Of a DNA stretch of 64,000 bases, positions 57,169-64,000 are shown piece by piece; the stretch's first letter is position 1; each line of letters begins with the position of its first letter. The notes below the pieces were generated by a model. It was given only the letters and a program-made list of their open reading frames with translations, did no database searches and was not told the DNA's origin. The stretch comes from Frigoribacterium sp. JB110. GTDB lineage: Bacteria > Actinomycetota > Actinomycetes > Actinomycetales > Microbacteriaceae. Both the position numbers and the translations under genes were made by a program. Location of the stretch: the NCBI RefSeq assembly GCF_900163665.1, contig NZ_FUIA01000025.1:310001-374000 (forward strand). The letters run 5' to 3'.

Positions 57169-58560
57169 TCAGCTCAGCTTCGCCATCCAGGCCTCGATCT
57201 CGTCGGCCGTGCGGGGGATCGCCGCCGACATGTTCACCGGTCCGTCTTCGGTCATCCGGATGTCGTCCTCGATCCGCACGCCGATGCCTCGGTACTCGGC
57301 CGGCACCGTCTCGTCGTCCGCCTGGAAGTACAGGCCAGGTTCGATCGTGAACACCATGCCGGGTGCGAGCACGCCGTCGTAGTACATCTCCCGCCGCGCC
57401 GCAGCGCAGTCATGCACGTCGATGCCGAGGTGGTGGCTCGTGCCGTGCACCATGTAGCGGCGGTGGTGGCCGCCGTTGTCGGCGTCGAGCGCCTCCTCGG
57501 CCGTGACGGGGAGCAGTCCCCACTCGGCGACCTTCGCGGCGATCACCTCCATGGCGGCCTCGTGCACGGCGCGGAACCTCACACCGGGCTTCGCCGCGGC
57601 GAACGCGGCGTCCGCCGCTTCCTGCACCGCGTTGTACACCTTGCGCTGCGTCGCGGAGAACGTGCCGTTCACCGGAAGCGTGCGTGTGATGTCGGCCGTG
57701 TACAGGCTGTCGACCTCGACGCCGGCGTCGACCAGCACCAGATCGCCCGGCACCACGGGCCCGTCATTGCGCGTCCAATGCAGATAGCACGCGTGCGGCC
57801 CTGCGGCGGCGATGGTGTCGTAGCCCTCCCAGTTGCCGTCGCTGCGGGCGCGCTGGTGGAAGACGCCTTCGATGATGCGTTCGCCGCGGCGGTGAGCCGC
57901 AGCGCGGGGGAGCTCCCTGATGATGTCGTCGAACCCGCGCGCAGTGACGTCGACGGCGAGCTGCAGCTGAGCGGTCTCGAAGTCGTCCTTGACCAGGCGG
58001 AGCTCGTCGAGGAACGTGTCCAGTTCGTCGTCCTCGCCGACCACGAGATCGCCGTCTCGCTGTTCGAACTCCTCGAGCGTCGCCGTCGCGATGCCGAGGT
58101 CTCGTGCCACACCTGAGCGATCGGGGCGGGGGCCGATCCAGAACTCGCCGATCGTCGCATCGGAGTAGAACTCGCTGGTCGTGCGGTCGGCGCGCTCACG
58201 GAAGAACAGCGTCGCCTCGTGCGAGTCGCCCATCGGGTCGAAGACGAGCACCGAATCCGGCTGGGAATCCGCCTCCCACCCTGTCAGGTGGGCGAAGGCG
58301 CTGTGCGCACGAAACGGGTACTCGGTGTCGTTGGAGCGCTGCTTCAGCGAACCGGCCGGAATGACGACGCGCTTTCCGAGGAACGCGGCTGACACTGCGG
58401 CGCGGCGCTTCGCGGCGAACGGTGCCTGGGCGCGGGCGCGGGGCTCCGGATCCTGCCGCGGCGCCCATCCGGTCGAGATCGTGTCGAGGAACCCCTGCCC
58501 GTACGGCTGGCGGCGGCTCGAAGGCTTGTCGACGGACTCTGTCGTCACGGTATCGCTCAC
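57169..58560 (-). CDS. pepP: Aminopeptidase P (Xaa-Pro aminopeptidase) family protein
   Basis: 463 residues from the GTG at 58560, chosen because AGGGAG stands eight bases or so before it; an ATG at 58593 would add 11 residues. An N-terminal creatinase-like domain (to about 220) is followed by a pita-bread domain with all five metal ligands visible: VDAGVEVDSLYTADITRT (two Asp), HGTSHHLGIDVHD (His), FTIEPGLYF (Glu) and GVRIEDDI (Glu). It removes N-terminal residues before proline. Confidence 0.93.
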   Translation of the reverse strand: MSDTVTTESVDKPSSRRQPYGQGFLDTISTGWAPRQDPEPRARAQAPFAAKRRAAVSAAFLGKRVVIPAGSLKQRSNDTEYPFRAHSAFAHLTGWEADSQPDSVLVFDPMGDSHEATLFFRERADRTTSEFYSDATIGEFWIGPRPDRSGVARDLGIATATLEEFEQRDGDLVVGEDDELDTFLDELRLVKDDFETAQLQLAVDVTARGFDDIIRELPRAAAHRRGERIIEGVFHQRARSDGNWEGYDTIAAAGPHACYLHWTRNDGPVVPGDLVLVDAGVEVDSLYTADITRTLPVNGTFSATQRKVYNAVQEAADAAFAAAKPGVRFRAVHEAAMEVIAAKVAEWGLLPVTAEEALDADNGGHHRRYMVHGTSHHLGIDVHDCAAARREMYYDGVLAPGMVFTIEPGLYFQADDETVPAEYRGIGVRIEDDIRMTEDGPVNMSAAIPRTADEIEAWMAKLS

Positions 58561-58635
58561 GTATGCTCCCTGGTTCGCTTCCGGCGTCCCCACCAGTCTC
58601 TCACCGCACGCGATCCGGATGCACTGTTCGAATCG

Positions 58636-59664
58636 TCACCGGTCCGTGGGCTCGAGCTGCACGACGAGGGGACGATGGTCGCTGCCTGCATCATCGAGGT
58701 TCGTCATCACGATCGATCCCGTCGCCTTCCATGCATCGGTGTGCATCACATGGTCGATCGGCGCGCCGAGCAGCGCGGGCACATCAGTCGGCCAAGTGCC
58801 GATTCCGCCGTTGCCCGACTCAGGGGCGGCGGCGTCGCAGTAGCCGAGGTCGTGGCCATCGACGCCGAGGCGCGACATGTGCTCGAGCGTCGCATTGAAG
58901 TCGCCGGCGAGGATCACATTGTCACTCGCGCACTGGTCGGCGATCCACTGCAGATCATTGCTCCAGCTGTCCATGTACGCCTGGCGAGGGGCGACGGCGT
59001 GCACGGCCACGACCACGGGGCCGTTGCCGTCGACGGGCATCGCGACGGCGCTCGGAAGGGTCGTGGTGTTGCTGGAGCGGTTCTCGGAGGAGTCGATCAC
59101 CGAGTAGTCGCCGAGGTCCGGCGAGATCAGCAGCGTGGTCTCCCACGCATACGGGGTGGGCGAGTCTGCGGCGTTGTACGCGACGTGGTGCACCCACATC
59201 GGTCGCCCCAGCTCGCGCATCTCGAGCGCCACCTGCTCACCGCCGTCCTCTGTCGTCTCCGGCAGCGCGACGACGTCGGCGTCCATTGCCACTGCCGTCT
59301 GCGCGATCCGGTACGCGCCGGTCGCCTCGCCTGCCGTGTTCCATGTCATCACGCGGACGCTCGTGTCGGTCGCCTCCGGCAGGGTGTCCTCGCCGTAGCC
59401 GCGCGCGCCGAGCATGACGCCGCTCGAGATGGAGCCGAGCGCGGCCACCAGCGCCATCGAGAGCGCGAAGCCCCGGATCGGCTTGGCCGTGGCGAACAGC
59501 AGGAACAGCACGGTGAGCGCGGCGAAACCGACGACGATCAGACCGCGCATCGCGACGATCTGCGTGATGGGGAACATCTGCTCGACGCGGAAGAACGCGG
59601 GGAAGGTGAGCACTGCGGTCGCGCATGCGAACAGCACAGTGATGAGCACCCCGATCAATCGCAC
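58636..59664 (-). CDS. Membrane-anchored endonuclease/exonuclease/phosphatase-family protein
   Basis: 342 residues. Three N-terminal helices (about 1-90) anchor an extracytoplasmic EEP domain with VRVMTWNTAG, VVALPETTED, ILAGDFNATLEHMSRLG, APIDHVMHT and GSDHRPLVV, a complete active-site set. Possible substrates are nucleic acids, phospholipids or inositol phosphates outside the cell. The GTG is six bases from TAGGCT (minus strand, 59671-59676), with no ribosome site. Confidence 0.88.
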   Translation of the reverse strand: MRLIGVLITVLFACATAVLTFPAFFRVEQMFPITQIVAMRGLIVVGFAALTVLFLLFATAKPIRGFALSMALVAALGSISSGVMLGARGYGEDTLPEATDTSVRVMTWNTAGEATGAYRIAQTAVAMDADVVALPETTEDGGEQVALEMRELGRPMWVHHVAYNAADSPTPYAWETTLLISPDLGDYSVIDSSENRSSNTTTLPSAVAMPVDGNGPVVVAVHAVAPRQAYMDSWSNDLQWIADQCASDNVILAGDFNATLEHMSRLGVDGHDLGYCDAAAPESGNGGIGTWPTDVPALLGAPIDHVMHTDAWKATGSIVMTNLDDAGSDHRPLVVQLEPTDR

Positions 59665-59781
59665 GCTTCGAGCCTATGACCGGCACCTGTGGAAACGTCC
59701 AATGGCACCCGAGTGGGAGATGCACGTCGGCTGGACGACGCCGGAGCGGAAGCGAAGCAGGCGGTGTGCGACGATCGATGA

Positions 59782-60627
59782 GTGTTCACCGGCCCCAGCG
59801 ACCTTCATCTTCATTCATGGTGCTCCGACGGCACGGAGCCGCCAGCGGAAGTGATGGCCGCGGCACACGGCGCCGGAGTGCGCACAGTCGCCCTCACCGA
59901 TCACGACACGACTGCCGGTTGGGCGGAGGCAGGCGATGCGGCGCGCACGCTCGGGCTGACGCTCCTGCAGGGCGCGGAGCTCTCGGCGAAGCACGCAGGG
60001 CGCAGCGTGCACGTGCTGGCATACCTGTTCGATCCGGATGCCGCCGACCTCGTCGCGCTGATGGCAGACGTGCGCGAGAACCGCAACGGCAGGGCAGAGC
60101 AGCTGGTGGCGAACCTGGCACGGGATCTCGATGTCACGTGGGACGACGTCGTCGCTCAGCGCACGGGGGACGCGACCGTAGGGCGGCCGCACATCGCCGA
60201 CGCGCTGATCGCCCGCGGCATCGTCTCCTCCAGAGAAGAAGCGTTCGCGTCGCTGCTGTCGCCGCGCGGACCGTACTACGTCTCGCACCCTGCACCGACG
60301 CCGATCGACGTGGTTCGCGCCGTCCGGGCGGCGGGAGGAGTGCCGATCATCGCGCACCCCGCAGGGCGCGGCATGCTGCCAGTGCCCGTGCTGGAGGAGC
60401 TGCTCGATGCCGGGCTGGCGGGATTCGAACTCGACCACAGGGAGAACACTCCGGATGGTCGGGCGAGGCTGGCGAGGATCGTCGCCGAGCGCGACCTCAT
60501 CGCGACCGGGTCGAGCGACTACCACGGCACAGGCAAGCTCAACCGCCCCGGCGAGAACACCACCAGCGACGAGATGGTCGCCCGCATCATCGCGCAGGCG
60601 ACCGGAGTCGCGCTCGTCTCCAGCTGA
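59782..60627 (+). CDS. PHP-domain phosphoesterase
   Basis: 281 residues. PHP motifs are DLHLHSWCSDGTEPP, ALTDHDTTAGW, PIIAHPAGR and TGSSDYHGTGK, giving the full trinuclear metal set. Members of this group hydrolyse 3',5'-nucleoside bisphosphates or the 5' ends of short RNA (YciV/RNase AM-like). The GTG start at 59782 follows GACGAT by six bases. The 3' end faces the DEAD helicase across a palindromic element. Confidence 0.88.
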   Translation: MFTGPSDLHLHSWCSDGTEPPAEVMAAAHGAGVRTVALTDHDTTAGWAEAGDAARTLGLTLLQGAELSAKHAGRSVHVLAYLFDPDAADLVALMADVRENRNGRAEQLVANLARDLDVTWDDVVAQRTGDATVGRPHIADALIARGIVSSREEAFASLLSPRGPYYVSHPAPTPIDVVRAVRAAGGVPIIAHPAGRGMLPVPVLEELLDAGLAGFELDHRENTPDGRARLARIVAERDLIATGSSDYHGTGKLNRPGENTTSDEMVARIIAQATGVALVSS

Positions 60628-60655
60628 CGGCCTTCCTCCGGGTGACGGCACCCTC

Positions 60656-60715
60656 GTTCAGGTGTGCGGAAGTGTGGCACACCCGCGGGGGAGCCGCACT
60701 TCCGCACACCTGAAC
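60656..60715. repeat. 60-base inverted repeat at a convergent gene junction
   Basis: 19-base perfect arms: GTTCAGGTGTGCGGAAGTG (60656-60674) with 60697-60715, 22-base loop. It is the same total size as the 60-base palindromes elsewhere but has a different sequence. Between the convergent PHP and DEAD genes; probable bidirectional terminator. Confidence 0.7.
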
Positions 60716-60771
60716 CGGATGTCCGGCTCCGGTGGCGCAATTCGGCACACCGGAACCGCGCCGGGGCGGGG

Positions 60772-62232
60772 TCAGGCGCCCTGGTTCGGCTCCTTCGAAC
60801 CGGAACGGCGACGACGACGGCGACGAGCCGAACCGCCGGACTTGCCGTCGCGGTGCTCCGCGCCCGAGCCGTCGTGGGTGCCGGCGCCCTCGACGTGATG
60901 CTCGCCCTGCTCACCGGCTCCGGATGATCCGGGGCGGCGGCGACGGCGCGACGACTGACCGTCCTGGCCGGCGGGGCGATCGGAGCCGCCATGCGAACGG
61001 CCGCGGTTCTCGCCGCTTCGGCGGCGGGGCTTGTCCGACTTCGGCGCGGACGAGATGCGTCCCTTCGTGCCCTCGGGGATGTCGAGGTCCGTGTACAGGT
61101 GAGGGCTCGACGAGTACGTCTCGACCGGCTCCGGCTGACCGAACTCGAGGGCGCGGTTGATGAGCGCCCACTTGTGCAGATCGTCCCAGTCGACGAATGT
61201 GACTGCGGTGCCCTCGTTGCCGGCACGACCCGTGCGGCCCGCCCTGTGCAGGTACGTCATGTCGTCATCCGGGATCGTGTGATTGATCACGTGGGTGACA
61301 TCGTTGACGTCGATGCCGCGAGCGGCGACGTCCGTGGCGACCATGACGTCCTTCTTGCCCGCTTTGAACGCCGCCATCGAACGCTCGCGCTGCTCCTGAC
61401 CCATGTCGCCGTGCACGCCGCCGGTGCTGAAACCGCGGTCGCTCAACTCATCGATGAGCCGCTGAGCCGCACGCTTCGTGCGCGTGAAGATGATCGTCTT
61501 GCCACGGCCGCGCGACTGCAGGATGCGGCCGATGACCTCGTCCTTGTCGAGCGAGTGCGCGCGGTAGATGACGTGCTTGATGTTCGCCTGCGTGAGGCCC
61601 TCATCCGGGTCCGTCGCGCGGATGTGGATGGGAGAGGACATGAATCGGCGCGCCAGCGAGAGGATCGGGCCGGGCATCGTCGCGCTGAACAGCTGCGTGT
61701 GGCGCTTGGCCGGCACCATCTGGAAGATCTTCTCGATGTCGGGCAGGAAGCCCAGGTCGAGCATCTTGTCCGCCTCGTCGAGCACGACCTCGGTCGCGTT
61801 CGACAGGTCGAGCAGGCGCTGGTTGGCGAGGTCGATGAGGCGACCCGGCGTGCCGACGACGATCTGCGCGCCGGCCTTGAGCTGGTCGATCTGGCCCTCG
61901 TAGGCCTTGCCGCCGTAGATCGCGACGACACTCGTGGGCCGGTTCGAGGTGAGCATGTCCATGTCTTCGTACACCTGCACCGCGAGCTCGCGGGTCGGGA
62001 CGACGATGAGGGCCTTCACACCGGGCTCGGGGGTCTCGCCGAGGCGCTGCACGACGGGGATGCCGAAGCCGAAGGTCTTGCCCGTGCCCGTCTTGGCCTG
62101 GCCGATCACGTCCTGACCGGGGAGTGAGAGCGGGATCGTCTGCTCCTGAATCGGGAAGGAGTCCTCGATGCCCTTGGTGGTCAGGGCATCGAGAATGTCC
62201 TGATCGACGTTGAGATCTGCGAAACGTGTCAC
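60772..62232 (-). CDS. DEAD-box RNA helicase
   Basis: 486 residues from the GTG at 62232. Motifs: Q-motif FPIQEQTIP, Walker A AKTGTGKT (46-53), PTRELAVQVYED, VLDEADKMLD, LFSATMPG, TRTKRAAQRL, VATDVAARGIDV and HRAGRTGRAG. A long Arg/Gly/Ser-rich tail (from about residue 400, ending RRRRRRRSGSKEPNQGA) is typical of RNA-binding extensions in actinobacterial RhlE/CsdA-like proteins. A longer frame to 62829 overlaps the divergent gene and is rejected. Confidence 0.93.
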   Translation of the reverse strand: MTRFADLNVDQDILDALTTKGIEDSFPIQEQTIPLSLPGQDVIGQAKTGTGKTFGFGIPVVQRLGETPEPGVKALIVVPTRELAVQVYEDMDMLTSNRPTSVVAIYGGKAYEGQIDQLKAGAQIVVGTPGRLIDLANQRLLDLSNATEVVLDEADKMLDLGFLPDIEKIFQMVPAKRHTQLFSATMPGPILSLARRFMSSPIHIRATDPDEGLTQANIKHVIYRAHSLDKDEVIGRILQSRGRGKTIIFTRTKRAAQRLIDELSDRGFSTGGVHGDMGQEQRERSMAAFKAGKKDVMVATDVAARGIDVNDVTHVINHTIPDDDMTYLHRAGRTGRAGNEGTAVTFVDWDDLHKWALINRALEFGQPEPVETYSSSPHLYTDLDIPEGTKGRISSAPKSDKPRRRSGENRGRSHGGSDRPAGQDGQSSRRRRRPGSSGAGEQGEHHVEGAGTHDGSGAEHRDGKSGGSARRRRRRRSGSKEPNQGA

Positions 62233-62431
62233 GTATGTACTGCCTGTCCGGCGGCCGCTGCCGCCTCGAAGTAAGGTTCCACGCCTTTGCTTCCCCAGGC
62301 GCGGCGGCCCGAACACACCGCCAGGGCCACCACCCAGACTACGGCACCTCCTTCGCGTGCCGCTGAGCGCCCAAGCTCGCGGCGGCGCCGCGTCTGCAGG
62401 GAGACGCTGAGTCGGGCCGTATGCTTGCGAC

Positions 62432-63142
62432 GTGGTGAATTGGTTCTGGAGGCGACGGCCGCCTGCGCGCGTGCTGCGGCTTCGCGCCCGAGGCGATCTC
62501 GGCGACGCCCGTCGCGTCGACTTCGCGGAACTGGCGCCAGATGTGTCGACGTTCCTCGGCCAGGCGGCGTATCTGCAGCTGGGATACTTCGAGACGCTCG
62601 GCCGCCTTGTCAGGGCCACGCCCGGTCTCGGTGAGAAGGAAGCGATCTCGCTCGCAGCGGGACGCGCGCTCGCCAAGCATCGCCGACTGGTCGACCTGAT
62701 CCGGGATCGCGTCGGCGACCCCACGGACGCGATGGAACCGTTCCGTGAGCAGCTCGACGAGTTCCGAGGCAAGACGATCGGTGCGCGCCCCAGGGAGACG
62801 ATGCTCGCCGTGCTCATCACGGCAGGCATGCTCGACGATTTCTACCTCGCGCTCTCGTCCAGCTACGGCGAGGTCGGGCGCCGCGTCGAGCGGATCCTGG
62901 GGGAGAGCAGCGATCGCGAACAGATCGAGGAGATCCTGCGCGACACGATCTCGAGCGACGAGGAGTGGCGCGACCTGCTCTCGATGTGGGCGCGACGGCT
63001 GGTGGGCGACACTCTTCTGGTGGCACGCAGCGCGCTTGTCCCTGAGCGGCTCGCCACCGACGAGAAGCGCATCGAACCCGTGTTCACGGCGCTCATGGCG
63101 GCGCACTCGCGCCGGATGGACGAGCTCGGCCTCAACTCCTGA
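62432..63142 (+). CDS. Ferritin-like-fold protein (MiaE-like)
   Basis: 236 residues, all-helical, with YLQLGYFETLGRLV, SLAAGRALAKHRRLVDLIRD and LLSMWARRLVGDTLLVAR. The acidic/His positions of the ferritin-like diiron core are partly visible. The family is conserved in actinobacteria beside a DEAD helicase, DUF3107 and UvrD-type helicases, as here. The function is unknown. TATGCT (62420-62425) six bases before the GTG implies leaderless translation. Confidence 0.82.
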   Translation: MVNWFWRRRPPARVLRLRARGDLGDARRVDFAELAPDVSTFLGQAAYLQLGYFETLGRLVRATPGLGEKEAISLAAGRALAKHRRLVDLIRDRVGDPTDAMEPFREQLDEFRGKTIGARPRETMLAVLITAGMLDDFYLALSSSYGEVGRRVERILGESSDREQIEEILRDTISSDEEWRDLLSMWARRLVGDTLLVARSALVPERLATDEKRIEPVFTALMAAHSRRMDELGLNS

Positions 63143-63182
63143 GCGCCCGATGTCGCAGGTGCCGGGGAGCGGGCCGCGGTGA

Positions 63183-63473
63183 TCAGGCGATGCCGAGGCG
63201 CTCTCGTTCTGCGGCATCGAAGCGCGCTCGCCTGATGCCGACGACGAGGGTGACGGCGGTCGAGGCGATGATCGCAGCGGCGAACGTCACGACCCACAGC
63301 CAGACGTTGCCCTCGCCCCACTGCACCCAGGTCAGGAGCGCGTAGGCCGCAGCCGCTGCGGCAACGGCGACGCCGGGGGTCAGGATGACGCCTCGGTCGC
63401 TTCGGTGCGGGAGCAGGAAGTGCAGCCCGATGCCGAAGGCCGCTGCGGTGATGAGCGCGAGCAGGATGTACAT
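63183..63473 (-). CDS. Small membrane protein of unknown function
   Basis: 96 residues with three membrane helices (about 2-20, 29-50, 57-78) and a charged tail (GIRRARFDAAERERLGIA). It begins six bases after the stop of the DUF3107 gene and is probably co-transcribed. I do not recognise a named family. Confidence 0.75.
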   Translation of the reverse strand: MYILLALITAAAFGIGLHFLLPHRSDRGVILTPGVAVAAAAAAYALLTWVQWGEGNVWLWVVTFAAAIIASTAVTLVVGIRRARFDAAERERLGIA

Positions 63474-63479
63474 GATCGG

Positions 63480-63704
63480 TTACGAGACGAAGCCGACGGG
63501 GTTCTTGGCTTCGGCGCCCACCTCGACGTAGGCGATGTTCGCCGTCGGGACGAGGTAGCTGGCACCCTTGACATCGGCGAAATCGATGTGCACGGTGCCC
63601 TTCGTCAGCGCCTCTGCGACAGTCTTCTTCACCTGCTCAGCGGTCTGAGTGGACTCGAAGCTGAGCTCGCGGGCGGTGTTCGTGAGGCCGATGCGGATGT
63701 CCAC
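63480..63704 (-). CDS. DUF3107 protein
   Basis: 74 residues from the GTG at 63704: DIRIGLTNTARELSFES, TVAEALTKGTVHIDFADVKG and IAYVEVGAEAKNPVGFV are hallmarks of this actinobacterial family (putative ATP-binding protein, unproven). AAAGG stands before the start, and TAGGCT on this strand near 63757 may be the promoter. Conserved neighbour of ferritin-like and UvrD genes. Confidence 0.9.
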   Translation of the reverse strand: MDIRIGLTNTARELSFESTQTAEQVKKTVAEALTKGTVHIDFADVKGASYLVPTANIAYVEVGAEAKNPVGFVS

Positions 63705-63841
63705 GGGGCTACCTTTCGTCACGTCGGGGCCGGCGCCTGCCGATCCTTTCCTCAGCCTATGGCACGCCCCGGACGCTGCGGCCCGTGCACGCTGACGGCG
63801 AACGCCGGGACGATGTCCGAGGCTGCGGATAGCGTGGACGC

Positions 63842-64000
63842 GTGATGAGATCTCAGCCGAGTGGCGACCAGCGCGAGGTGCTCGATCTGCCGGCGGCGGC
63901 ATCGGGAACGGTGATCGGGGCGTCCGGCACCGGCAAGACCTCGGTGCTGGTCGAACGCGTGGGCAGGATGCTCGAGGCCGGGGCGGTGGAGCCGGGCGAG
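63842..64000 (+). CDS. UvrD/Rep-family helicase, 5' part (runs off the window)
   Basis: The frame from GTG 63842 (or ATG 63845) gives 53 residues: SQPSGDQREVLDLPAAASG then VIGASGTGKTSVLVERV with a superfamily 1 Walker A (GASGTGKT). TAGCGT (63830-63835) is six bases before the GTG. The context (ferritin-like, DUF3107) suggests the actinobacterial UvrD pair related to AdnAB. Only the first fragment is visible. Confidence 0.8.
   Translation, partial: MMRSQPSGDQREVLDLPAAASGTVIGASGTGKTSVLVERVGRMLEAGAVEPGE

Overview
The window is about 67% GC, with dense, mostly leaderless or GGAGG-led genes. Gene content and order (DEAD-box helicase, ferritin-like protein, DUF3107, UvrD; typA, DUF6113-like protein, fdxA, dapC, gltA, dapD, dapE; RamB-type regulator beside aceA) point to an actinobacterium of the Microbacteriaceae, most likely Microbacterium. 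That placement is inferred from gene families and order, not from a marker gene. I see no rRNA, tRNA, prophage, insertion sequence or CRISPR array.

Layout. 1-4.7 kb: glyoxylate shunt (aceA, aceB) opposite a RamB-like regulator. 4.9-16.1 kb: accessory genes, namely an AraC/GyrI regulator, an orphan Imm-5-like protein, a BCCT transporter, a divergent metallo-hydrolase/TetR pair, an APH(3')-like kinase, two paralogous mini membrane proteins, a CmtR/CDF metal-efflux pair, an unusual alpha/beta hydrolase, AzlCD and small conserved proteins. 16.2-20.6 kb: an MFS exporter, an ABC exporter and an NrtR-like regulator. 20.8-25.4 kb: a tandem glycine riboswitch and gcvT-gcvH-gcvP. 25.4-28.9 kb: two Nudix genes, a GNAT, an AbiEi-like protein and a CPBP protease. 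29.0-34.4 kb: a peptide ABC importer whose binding protein is circularly permuted. 34.5-44.5 kb: typA, ferredoxin, citrate synthase and the succinylase branch of diaminopimelate synthesis. 44.6-54.8 kb: tatB, a secreted PQQ dehydrogenase, a TRAP transporter interrupted by aroQ, two IclR regulators and a ThuA-like protein. 54.9-64 kb: Mrp, a stress-type membrane protein, aminopeptidase P, an EEP hydrolase, a PHP phosphoesterase, a DEAD helicase, and the ferritin-like/DUF3107/UvrD cluster, cut by the window end.

How genes work together. AceA and AceB form the acetate/fatty-acid shunt under the adjacent RamB-like factor. GcvTHP with the riboswitch degrade glycine when it is abundant. DapC, DapD and DapE act in one pathway, with citrate synthase among them. 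The quinoprotein, TRAP system, type II dehydroquinase and IclR pair look like a quinate/shikimate utilisation locus; this is inference, supported by an identical 17-base element about 90 bases upstream of two of its transcription units.

The most unusual items are the circularly permuted peptide-binding protein (29155-30816), the 17-base shared TRAP control element, a 60-base palindromic repeat present three times at gene ends, and an alpha/beta hydrolase with glycine in place of the nucleophile.
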